A stretch of 64,000 bases of DNA, taken from positions 144,762 to 208,761 of the forward strand of contig NMRB01000386.1 in assembly GCA_002633025.1 (NCBI GenBank), read 5' to 3'. Positions 55,153 through 64,000 of this stretch are shown here, piece by piece. Both the position numbers and the translations under genes were made by a program. Source of the DNA: Notospermus geniculatus. Its lineage: Eukaryota; Nemertea; Pilidiophora; Heteronemertea; Lineidae. Under the pieces are notes generated by a model. That model was not told where the DNA came from. It made no database searches and saw only the letters and a program-made list of their open reading frames with translations. Every line of letters begins with the position of its first letter. Within the stretch, counting starts at the first letter, position 1.

Positions 55153-55338
55153 GTGAGTCTTTCTGTAGCTCAGTGTTCCCCAACAATAGACGCGGCCTAG
55201 AATGCTTATTGTTGGGTTAGTTGTCGCTTAATCCGTCAGGAGGGAAACAATAAGAAAAATGCAGAAATACGGGGAACACTGATCGACGTTACACTGGGCA
55301 CATGTATCTCACTCTCCTTTCAGGAGGGATCGGGGGGT

Positions 55339-55425
55339 AACCTGGTTCCCTGGGCGTCCGACGGTGGCGCTGGCTGTTGATTCGTACGTAGTCAGTGCCA
55401 CCATCGGAGCCCAGGGAACCAGGTT
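55339..55425. mobile_element. Fold-back AACCTGGTTCCCTGGGC
   Basis: 33-base arms at 55339-55371 and 55393-55425, nearly perfect, followed by a poly-G run. Relative of 36995-37062. Confidence 0.75.
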
Positions 55426-55750
55426 GGGGGGGGGGGGGGGGAGGTAAAGACCCAGCAAAACAAGAATAATTAAACAAACGAAATAATTCCTTGAAATCAC
55501 TTTATTAAAATCACCCTTCACCTTCAGACTCGCAATAACTTGCATACAGTTTGTTTACTGTAACCATGGCAATGCCACCATTGTCCCCAAATATACTCAT
55601 ATACAATAAGGATGCAGAAATGTACACCTTAGTCAGACAACAGAAGGACTCAAGTTGATTTTAGAAGATGAAGACTTGGAAGAATGGATAAATGCATTTT
55701 ACAGACACATACAAAGAAAGAAATAGCACTAAAATTGACACACAACGTGA

Positions 55751-55888
55751 TAATATACAGGAAGTCAACTTCCAGATTTTGCAAATTTTCGACCCCAACC
55801 GGGGTCTTCTTCAGGGGTCTTCTTCTGAAGAAGACCCCGGTTGGGGTCGAAAATTTGCAAAATCTGGAAGTTGACTTCCTGTATATTA
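55751..55888. repeat. Perfect 61-base inverted repeat with 16-base loop
   Basis: Arms 55751-55811 and 55828-55888 are exact reverse complements (start TAATATACAGGAAGTCAACT, inner end GGGGTCTTCTT). The loop is CAGGGGTCTTCTTCTG. A half-arm relative (GCAAATTTTCGACTCCAACT) is at 61190-61230, so it belongs to a dispersed family. Confidence 0.95.
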
Positions 55889-56204
55889 TTACAGAGACAC
55901 AAATGACGTTATCGCCACTTCTCCACGGAAAGATGTCGCTGCGACTGTATCAGGCCTTTTCATTCATGTCATTATCTTCAGGACATCTCCGTGGCAATGT
56001 GAGGTGCGAGCATGAAGCCACAACGCCATGGTCATGACGGTAGTGTGATTGTTGACGTTCCGTATAACGTAACAGTGGAAAAAAGTTTACGGTCGCAGCG
56101 CCATCTAATAATAGAAAAAGAATGGCTACAACCCCATTCATTTCATACCAACAGAAAACATATCGAGGGGAGAACTGTTGGAAATTGCAACCTGAAATTT
56201 GCAA

Positions 56205-56411
56205 AAGCCCAGAAGGCTCATTCAATCTTCAATCTTCAAGCTTGAAGTAGAACTTCAATCTTCAAGCTTGAAGACTGAAGTCGGTGGTTCAAGCTTGAAG
56301 ATTGAAGTCGGAGTTAGTTCAAGCTTGAAGATTGAAGTTCTACTTCAAGCTTGAAGATTGAAGTTCTACTTCAAGCTTGAAGATTGAAGATTGAATGAGC
56401 CTTCTGGGCTT
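56205..56411. repeat. Perfect 69-base palindrome built from TCAAGCTTGA modules
   Basis: Arms 56205-56273 and 56343-56411 are exact reverse complements starting AAGCCCAGAAGGCTCATTCA. Each arm and the centre hold repeated TTCAAGCTTGAA palindromes next to GATTGAAGT / ACTTCAATC, six HindIII-type cores in all, so the block is self-complementary at two scales. Confidence 0.95.
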
Positions 56412-57723
56412 TCGTAGAAATTTGACATTCTTATACTGACAATGAGGAATCTGTAGAACTTCCGCTAATGGGAGCCGTGAGAAGCTGTACCTTTTTTCGG
56501 CGGGCGTCTCAATTTGTGTTGCACTGCGTCAAGGACGTCATGACGTGACCTTTGCTCTGCCTCACAAACGTAATTCCTCGGTAACAAATTTTTTCAAACA
56601 ATATTCTGTAAAATATCACGATACGCCTGCATTGGATTTTTTCCAAAGTTTTCAATCCTCCAGAACCAACTTCAGCCTTTCTGAGTTTGATCATGTATAT
56701 ATAATATTTATATAGAATATAGACCTTATACATTTATACCTTAACTATAACTTACTAGCCGTTGCCACGGCAACTAAAACAAATACTAATCCTATGTTAA
56801 TCCACTTATGAACTTTGTTTTGGGGAGAAAAGGATACTACAAAAAATTTTCTGCACAAATTTTGAGAAATTCAGATTTGGGGCAAAAGGGCTATGTAAAT
56901 TTGTGTCAGGACATTTGGAGGTGATTTTTTAAACAAATCTGAGTTCACTGTAAATTAGGCCTAAGAATTATTTCAGTCACCATGGCAACTCTTTGAAAGT
57001 TATGACATATACATATTTAGGACAATATTGAGAAAAAGTTTGTAAATTTGACAAATCACAGTTGGATGTTTATCTTACAAGGTAGAGAATATTTACAATT
57101 CAAATAGGGAGGAAAAGGGTTAATGAATAATATATTATGTTAATGTGAATATTTAATATATGCAAGAGAGAATGAATATCCATTAAGAAATAATATTCAA
57201 GAGAAAGAGGAAGGGAGGAGACATAAATTGCACAAAAATAATGCTCATGGCATTCACCGACATTTGTAACTGTACTTTTTAATTTCTTACTAATGATGGA
57301 CCCGTTCGGCCTACATTTCAAGCATAGGCCTACTTCAGCATTAAGCTCTAATATTAATTTCATTCCTCATTTTCAGAAAATTCCTCTGAATATAGGCCTA
57401 TATGATAATCTCAGGGTGTTTGTTTTCAATTATTTTTTCATTTTTCCAACACTACCTAGGTTGAGGATGACTTGTACTTCTGAGTTAGAGAAAGAGTAGG
57501 GAACGCTTCATCAATTCATCATTTACCACGAAGTAACATCGTTATGTTGCGTTGCGCATTTTGCCCCCGGCTTTGTGTCATTATGGCAATGTCACCAATG
57601 GCGGACACTGTCGCAGTTACATCGTGAAAGCGATGAATAAGACTGCAATGACCAAACAATAAACTGGTTTGAGATCAACAAAGTATGAGCAATGGGACAG
57701 GGTATCAAGATCACAGAGAAGAG
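56412..57723. other. AT-rich non-coding stretch
   Basis: No gene or repeat family is recognised. Confidence 0.5.
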
Positions 57724-57842
57724 ACCATCCTCCCACAGCAGGGGTTTTATGATCGCGCCTCTTCATGCACTCAAGTGAGCATCGCCATCAGTGTATGATA
57801 TGAAGAGGAGCGAGACCAAATCCCTGCTATGGGAGAATGACA
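57724..57842. mobile_element. Fold-back of the CAGCAGGGGTTT / AAATCCCTGCTATGGGAG family
   Basis: CCATCCTCCCACAGCAGGGG, CCTCTTCATGCACT and ATGAAGAGGAGCGAGACCAA pair as in 17780-17886. Confidence 0.7.
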
Positions 57843-58473
57843 GGGACAGAACATACTAGAAGGGACAGGTATTGCCTACTTTTTTCTAAAGCCCCAAACA
57901 ACGATCCACATACAGTACATTTTCCTGCTGAACTATTGGCAAAAGTTTTCAGCATATCGTGATTTTTGTGTCCTTTTGAACCTATAGAACCTTTTAAGTA
58001 CGTCACATTTCCGCATTTTTTTGCAGGTGACCTCCAAATCATGTAGGCCTAGGCTATGCCAGCATCAGTCAGCCGACATGGGCACTCTCCTCTATTGCTA
58101 CTTTGTTACTATATTTAGACAACTAGACTATTTGCCTCCTTAAGTTGGGTCAAAGCCCCACTTTTTGGAAATGCTGGATCTGGCTGGTTTATTCATGATC
58201 TCGGATTAAACTGGTTCCCATCCTTGCCACTCCAAAACCGTGGCGCTACTGTCTGTTTGTTGTGGAACAGCCACCAGTGCCGCGTGAGTGTGGTGGTGAT
58301 GAAAACCAGTCTCATCTCGGACTCGCCACCAACCAGAATAGCAAAACTCAGGATGCAAATGACGATAGAGGTTCTTCACTCATGTCACAACGGTCACATG
58401 ACTGCAAAGAATCAGCCATGGTGGCCGGCGACGACGTCAAAACTGTCACGTCATGACATTTTGACATCAGGAT

Positions 58474-58634
58474 CTGGGGCTGGTTGCACAAAACTCACGA
58501 TAGCGCTAACTTGGTGTTAGTGCTAACTTTATGTTAGATGATGTAAAAATCCCTTGTCTTTTTACGTCATTTAACATAAAGTTACCGTTAACACCAAGTT
58601 AGCGCTAACATGAGTTTCGTGCAACCCAGCCCTG
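58474..58634. mobile_element. Palindromic MITE, TIR GGCTGGTTGCACAAAACTC, copy 2
   Basis: CTGGGGCTGGTTGCACAAAA and the reverse end CGTGCAACCCAGCCCTGG, with TAGCGCTAACTTGGTGTTAG on the arms. Same family as 27641-27804. Confidence 0.8.
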
Positions 58635-58763
58635 GTGTTGACGCTGTGTTCATGCCGTGATGTTGCTCGACATTTTGACGGCCAATATGGCGACATCGTG
58701 TCGTCATGGAAATGTGACGTCACATGGAGAACCTCTATACCTATATCGTAAACCTAATCACAG

Positions 58764-58811
58764 ACCGATGATGTTACAATGGAGGTATATACACAAGGAG
58801 ATTTACAAGAG
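58764..58811 (+). CDS. Possible short exon or first coding exon
   Basis: Between CTAATCACAG and donor GTAAGA, 48 bases in phase 0: TDDVTMEVYTQGDLQE. It could follow the phase-0 exon ending at 55152, or start translation at its own ATG (58779, context ACAATGG). Weak support; no homology recognised. Confidence 0.25.
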
Positions 58812-59037
58812 GTAAGAAACAAGCTAAATTTATACACACTAGGCCTAAAATTCTACTTTCCATAAGCTATTTTTGACGAACCGTGGTCTGTTTACGACTG
58901 TAAGTCTGCACTAGAATATCACACCATACTTTTTTGAACCATTCTGAAGTATCACACCGTAAAACATTGAACACTGCCATGCCATCTTGAGAGAGGTCTC
59001 GTTACCAAAGTAGCTGCTTTACACAGTGCCATCTGTT

Positions 59038-59205
59038 ATTAGGAGCAGTCAACCAAGCTTCTGCCAAAAGATGGCAGCAACGTTCTAGCGGACCAATACA
59101 AAAGAACATTCTGACGATTGGTGCTCAATCAACCATGAATGGGTCCGCTAGGCATTGAATTGGACCCTAGTGACACCTATTGGTCAACTGACTGACAGCT
59201 CCTAT
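59038..59205. mobile_element. MITE with AGGAGCAGTCA termini, copy 2
   Basis: TTAGGAGCAGTCAACC to GACAGCTCCTAT, interior GCCAAAAGATGGCAGCAACG and GTGACACCTATTGGTCAACT. Confidence 0.75.
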
Positions 59206-60052
59206 TGACAACGAACCAAAATGTGGCACAAATAGAGTAGTGCTGACACCCCTTTAAAAAGAATAGTTGAGAAGATGTTCCCATAGTAACCTCTCAAGTT
59301 GTTTTTTAATCATAAACCAGGGAAAAATACTTAGTTATGTCCATGAGTTATTACTTGTGTTTAATCTAATAAATGAAGAATAAATTACTCATTTACCAAG
59401 AATAAAAAATCTCAATCACACACACAATAATTACCCCCAATATCTGGAAAGGAAAGAGGTCTTGTTTTCGGACTTCACCAAGTTTACACTTTATTTACTT
59501 GGCCTGTTCATGATCCTAACTCAACCCATAGTTACCACATACGTCATTATGCCTACAAGTCCTTCAATGCAAACATTTCGAATTACCTCCCTGTGGTGTA
59601 AGTAAGAAACAATTCAAAGAATTGACGTCAGCATATTGAAAAATTAACATAGTATTACATTATTTTGTAAACCAGGCCTAGTTTGCAAAAGTTAAGTACG
59701 GGTTAACAGGCAGTATGTCTTAATATTCCTTCGCCAAATTAAACGTACGATATCCAACTATACAATCGCCTTTCCATTCTTTGAGCAATATCACTACAAA
59801 GTCATTAAACTGAATTTTGAAATTTCATGTTTTTTGGGAATTTTGTGTCGGTGGCTCAGGGGATTAACAGAAACAACAACAAATTAAGTAACAACAACCA
59901 ACTTGTATCGAAAACAATGTATTGATGAGATTTGCTGGCAGCCATCTTCCTCTGGTTGCCGTGGAAATGCTGGAACTCGCGCAGGCCGAGCGCAACGTTC
60001 CAAGATGGCCTCCAGCAAAACTTACCAGTACAAATGTTTTAGGCCTTATAAG
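59206..60052. other. Non-coding stretch
   Basis: No convincing exon. A short GC-rich part (59930-60040) contains CAAGATGGCC and TTGCCGTGGAAAT and might be a promoter; support is weak. Confidence 0.4.
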
Positions 60053-60179
60053 GCTAAGAATCCATTCACGCGATTTTCGTGCCGCGCGATGTCGCATCCT
60101 TTGTCCACGATCAACGCGGCGGAAACAAACAATGCATTTGAGCGTCTGCGGCAAGAAAATCGCGTGAATGGATTCTTAG
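60053..60179. mobile_element. 127-bp TIR element with 32-base arms
   Basis: CTAAGAATCCATTCACGCGA...GCCGC and GCGGCAAGAAAATCGCGTGA...TTAG, with one or two mismatches. Confidence 0.75.
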
Positions 60180-60631
60180 TCTTAGTTCTGGAGCAAGTTA
60201 GGGGAAAGTTTATAACACAACCCATACCTTATTCTATCACATACATTTCACAACCTTTGGCATACATTTCCACAGAAATTTACACTCGTAGAAAGCAAAT
60301 GCAAAACTACTTCAATGCTTGGCACTGCTGTTGGGTGAAGAACACATTTTCTAACCTAAGTTGGAGTACATCTTACTGTTCTCTCCCTACTATCATGACT
60401 ATATGGCTAGGCCTTCTACTCTCGCTTGAGGACAAATAGAGGAGTTTAGACTTGGACCTCCTATCTTACCAAGAGGGCAATTCTGATAATGATAATATGA
60501 AGTTTTTACAGCACTCTCCACTGTAATGCAATCTCAACGTTCTTCACCATTATTACACTGGTCTCTCCAGAAGCCTTTCTGGTGAACTCAAGGAAGAGCT
60601 CATCCTAGTGGACCCGTTGAGAATACAAAGT

Positions 60632-60712
60632 TGCGACGTGGCGGGGAATCAAATCAGGGACCTCTCGGTCTTTAGTCCGACACTCAACCACTGCACCATC
60701 AGACTCCCCCTA
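60632..60712 (-). repeat. tRNA-like SINE fragment
   Basis: Minus strand: GATGGTGCAGTGGTTGAGTG (A box) and GGTCCCTGATTTGATTCCCC (B box). The stems do not close as in a real tRNA. Confidence 0.55.
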
Positions 60713-60772
60713 GGGTAAAACTTCACATCACATCTTCTTTCGGCCAAAAAAGAAACTCAGGCAATGCAAACC

Positions 60773-60942
60773 TAGGAGCAGTCAGCCGCGCGTATTGCCA
60801 AAAGATGGCAGCAAAGTTGTAGCGGACCAACACACAGGAAAATCCACGTGATCGGTGCTCGATCAAGAATGAATGGGTCTGCTGTACCTATGCATTGAAT
60901 TGCAGTAGTGACACCTATTGGTACACTCGCTGACAGCTCCTC
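60773..60942. mobile_element. MITE with AGGAGCAGTCAG termini, copy 3
   Basis: TAGGAGCAGTCAGCCG to CTGACAGCTCCT, same interior motifs as copies 1, 2 and 4. It lies just behind the anoctamin stop codon. Confidence 0.75.
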
Positions 60943-61050
60943 TGAATGCCCTCGTGATTAGACAGAGAACCAGTCTATCCTTGCCTCCCTCTCTACTGGT
61001 TTTGAAAAATCCTTAGCACATTAATCCCTTAATCCCTAATCTGTTAGTTA

Positions 61051-61119
61051 TTATGCTTTTGCAGGAATATCCAATGAAACTTGAGGTTCATCATCGTCAT
61101 CTTCTTTTCCCTTCGCCAT
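61051..61119 (-). CDS. Anoctamin terminal exon
   Basis: After [32 protein letters not shown] and stop TAA (61051-61053). Short acidic C-terminus. Confidence 0.85.
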   Translation of the reverse strand: MAKGKEDDDDEPQVSLDIPAKA

Positions 61120-63639
61120 CTGGAAGAAAGAAATCAAATTTAAGGGTTCAAAGATGTCTGTTATGATACGTAAAGTCGTCTCCGAATTTCGCAAATTTTC
61201 GACTCCAACTGGGGTCTTTCTCAGGCACTATCTAGTAGAGATCCCAGAAGTGAAATTTGATCCCAGAAGTTAGAAGATGTCTGCATGTTTCAACACGCCG
61301 AAATATTTGGCGCGATTAATGAGGGGCTCTCCAAACTCTGTGAAAACCACAACACTCATCGCAAAACGGGGCGGAAAGTGCTGTTGTGGAAATAGGCCTT
61401 CAAAAGCCCTGTCTCCGCTATTGCGGTTTCCACCACGGTATGTGGCCAGCAGTCTGGTTTTCACAGGCACTGGAATTATCAACACGCCATGTGTTGTAAA
61501 CCATTGAAGGATCATCCAAAACCCTGTGAAAACCACCCCGCTCGTCACAAACTCGCACACAAAGTGGAAACCGCTGTAGCGGAAAATGGGTCTTTATGGT
61601 GTGCTTACCATCATGATGGTTTCAGTATCGGCAAGGGCTTGTTTGGCCAGGAAGCGCTCCCTCTTCATCTTGATTTCAAGACTCTCAGGGACGTCGGGGA
61701 CGAGCACGTCGATCAGACGATTGATGCAAAACACGACATGCTACGGAGAAAGAACATGAAATAGTAACGGGTTTCTAAGGTGAAAGACATAGCCCCCACC
61801 GAACTCAAACCCACGGACCCTCGCATTAGGCATCAATCGCCACCACTCAGGGGCAGCACGCCTTAACTACTACGCCAAATCCCCATCTTCAAAAAAGAAA
61901 TTTCAATGGCCTATATGTTAAACGAGAGTGTCCCTCAGTACCCTGCGAGTAGTCCAAACAATCTCCGAACCCAAACAGTTTTATGCTACGGAGAAAAGTG
62001 TTATAACTGAACACTTGGGATGAAAGATTGGTTTTAATGAAGTGTAATCTATACCATGGGTTTATGTAAGATGAGAACTGAGAACATGTAATGTAATTTT
62101 GACTACCAAGAATTGTGACATCGCTACACCCTCCGATTATGCACGCATAGTCTTACGACAGGTAGCCAATACCGTGGGGTTCCAGGATGGTAATATAATA
62201 GAATGAGGTAGTTCAGTGATGCTGCTCACCTCAAATAGTATTACGAAGGCTAATCGCACCGTCAACAAATGCCAGTACCACATTGTGTAATCTCCAGACT
62301 CTTGATCTCGATAATCTTTATATCTGAAAAATTAAATTCATACATCTCCATACCACCTTTATCTGATGTCATAATGTTCTGGGACGACTGCCGAGTTGGT
62401 TTACTGTCGTGAGTCTGTTAACAGTTCCACTGCAGTCAACCATCACAGGCGCGGATCCAAGGGGGGCACACCCGGCCCGTGCCCCCTCTATTTTGTGGAA
62501 AATCTTTAAAATTGACCGGAAAATTTCGAAATTTTGAAAAGATGTTAAAATTTGACCGAGGTTTTCCACGATGTGCACTGGCTGTGCCCCCCTCCTTCCC
62601 ATGATTCTGGATCCACCCCTGCATCACTGGGTGCAGTCACGTGACGTCACCAAAACAAAAGGTGAACCGCGAGAGACTTACCTGCACGTGTGGTTCATCG
62701 TATGTGACGGCGATGTCGAAAGTGAGAAGTTGACATAGCCTTTCAAACTCCAGTTGTACTTATACTGGTACATCATCTTTGGTAAAAACTCAGAGGTAAA
62801 TGCAATAAGGAAGGCCTGAAACAGAGAAAAGTGCAATAAAGATAAGTTTACGGGAGACACCACTGAGCTTCTGACGGCTGTGAGAATATCACCGAATAGA
62901 AACAATAGAAGCAGTCAGCCACACGGCAGCAAAGTTCTAGCAGACCAATACAAAATTCGTTCGATTAGTACTCAATCAACCATGAATGGGTCCGCTGGAC
63001 ACTGAATTGGACCGTAGTGACACCTATTGGTCAACTGACTGACAGCTCCTAGAGGCTTTGCATAAGATGTCACAAGCCGCCATGCTGGAAGACACATCAT
63101 GCAGAGGCGCAGCGAAATGAACCGTGCATGCCCCAATGACATTATGTCAAACAGTGGCGTGGCACACTTCACGCAAGTCACGTCACGGTCAGCTCACACC
63201 TCTGCACCGTGTCCTCCAGAATGGCCGCCAGGATGACGTCATTACAAAGCCTCTATTGCTGTCATGTATGTCGCACGGTTCATTCAGCCTGAAGCAAGAG
63301 CCAACAGGGCATTCAACAGAAAGAGGGCTTTAAGGGTCTTGTTCTGTTACCTTCATCAAGAATCTCACGGTACTATTATCAGATAAAATTTCACTCTCAC
63401 TACAAGTTTTATTCAGTCATCCTGTATACCTACATTACTTATTACAGATAACTGCGCCAGGGCATCTAAGATCGTGAACCAGACGCCAATATCCTGAGCT
63501 CTCTCGGCGACCGGCCGTCGTGTCTCACAAACGAGTTTTGATGCATCCAGACGAATCTCAAGCCAGTTGTTGAGTAGGGCAAACAACGGGGCCAACGGGA
63601 AGGCAGCGACGAATATGGTGATGAAGCCAAACTGGAGAA
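61051..63639 (-). CDS. Anoctamin (ANO7-like), C-terminal five exons
   Basis: Exons in transcription order 63639-63434, 62815-62682, 62323-62230, 61740-61609 and 61119-61051 join with consistent phases. The protein reads [103 protein letters not shown] and a charged tail. These are late TM helices and the extracellular Cys-containing loop of TMEM16 proteins. [18 protein letters not shown] and VPD.PES..IK.KRE resemble ANO7 most closely, from memory of the family. Anoctamins are Ca2+-activated chloride channels or lipid scramblases in membranes. The N-terminal two thirds lie beyond the window. The gene is convergent with the array. Confidence 0.93.
61140..61600. repeat. Degenerate inverted repeat in last anoctamin intron
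   Basis: CTCTGTGAAAACCACAACAC and CCTGTGAAAACCACCCCGCT recur with reversed GCGGTTTCCAC and CTGGTTTTCACAGG elements. A fragment of the 55751 palindrome family lies at 61190-61230. Confidence 0.45.
61609..61740 (-). CDS. Anoctamin exon: last TM and IPD-type motif
   Basis: 44 codons, acceptor TTTCTCCGTAG, donor [26 protein letters not shown] and [16 protein letters not shown]. Confidence 0.95.
61797..61885 (-). repeat. tRNA-like SINE fragment
   Basis: Minus strand TTGGCGTAGTAGTTAAGGCG and GTCCGTGGGTTTGAGTTCGG. There is no closing acceptor stem. Confidence 0.5.
62230..62323 (-). CDS. Anoctamin exon: CRYKDYRD loop and TM
   Basis: 94 bases, acceptor AATTTTTCAG, donor [26 protein letters not shown] then [11 protein letters not shown]. 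Confidence 0.95.
62682..62815 (-). CDS. Anoctamin exon: [10 protein letters not shown]
   Basis: 134 bases, acceptor TTCTCTGTTTCAG, donor [26 protein letters not shown] and [16 protein letters not shown], with N-glycosylation-type NFS and NHT in the extracellular loop. Confidence 0.95.
62905..63052. mobile_element. MITE with AGCAGTCAG termini, copy 4 (anoctamin intron)
   Basis: ATAGAAGCAGTCAGCC to CTGACAGCTCCTAG, shortened interior. Confidence 0.7.
63434..63639 (-). CDS. Anoctamin exon: [10 protein letters not shown] helix
   Basis: 206 bases, acceptor TGTTTTTTCCAG, donor [26 protein letters not shown] to AQLSVISN. The glutamate in [10 protein letters not shown] is in the helix that carries Ca2+ ligands in the family. 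Confidence 0.95.
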
Positions 63640-64000
63640 CTGGAAAAAACAAGTGAAACATTGAGGAATACTGGAAAGAAGAGTGTGATGTGATAAAGAA
63701 TTGAAATTAAGAGAAGAAGTCATCACAGCATCATTGGCATAAAGGATACAGTCTTCCACACCTTCATAAAGGTCATTCATACATGAGATGAAATGGTCCA
63801 TGGACCATGTGCTCACTGGGTTGGACATAATAGTCTAATGACAGAGGGAGGTACATATCAGTTATGAGCAATCTGGGTCAAGTCATTCCCAGAAAAGACT
63901 TTGATGATTTTGGGGTTATGCCACCTGGCGGCCATATTAGATGTCCGATCGGGCTGCAACTTCACATGTACATAAAGGTCATCTGCAGGGGACCACATAG
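63640..64000. other. Anoctamin intron
   Basis: No further exon is visible up to the window end. Confidence 0.5.

Noticed and set aside
55684-56037. 117-codon open frame
   Set aside because: It reads through the perfect 61-base palindrome and has no coding signature.
59903-60439. 178-codon open frame and antisense 96-codon frame near 60 kb
   Set aside because: Both run through a TIR element (60053-60179) and no family or splice structure supports them.

Overview
The window is animal nuclear DNA: split genes with GT..AG introns, long repeat-rich intergenic sequence, tRNA-derived SINE-like repeats, many palindromic MITE-like elements, and a non-LTR retrotransposon tail. The very frequent TAGGCCTA-type motif, the gene content (a large RING/B-box family, an Eph receptor, an anoctamin) and the high allelic divergence suggest a marine deuterostome invertebrate, most likely an echinoderm. 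The species assignment is inference. Single-N gaps (15671, 17696, 29184) and N runs (20166-20701, 35980-36774) mark a draft scaffold.

Layout. (1) 1-15670: a tandem array of TRIM-like genes, all on + strand: copy A (5' cut off by the window), B and C, then the 5' flank of another unit that stops at the N at 15671. (2) 15672-17695: a small contig with the last two coding exons and 3' UTR of an Eph receptor. It duplicates sequence at 28.5-29.2 kb and appears to be misplaced. (3) 17697-29183: + strand exons of that Eph receptor, from the second fibronectin domain through TM, kinase and SAM; the ectodomain start is not in view. (4) 29185-39030: mostly non-coding, packed with fold-back elements and one 795-base gap. 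Two minus-strand exons of an unidentified gene lie at 39.0-39.55 kb. (5) 39560-53280: the TRIM array resumes with D (broken by a nonsense codon), E and F. (6) 53.3-61 kb: a promoter-like region, one or two candidate + strand exons, very large perfect palindromes and MITEs. (7) 61051-63639: the last five exons of an ANO7-like anoctamin on the minus strand.

The TRIM genes share one architecture: a non-coding first exon ending at a conserved GTGAGT donor, an intron of about 0.7-1.5 kb carrying a ~35-40 bp minisatellite, then one coding exon for RING, B-box1, B-box2, coiled coil and a ~280-residue C-terminal region that reads like a six-bladed beta-propeller. A 44-bp minisatellite follows each gene. 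Shared insertions in the flanks pair A with D, B with E and C with F, so the array looks like a duplicated three-gene block. Proteins of this type are ubiquitin ligases. An expanded, diversifying cluster suggests recognition of variable targets, possibly in innate immunity, which is inference.
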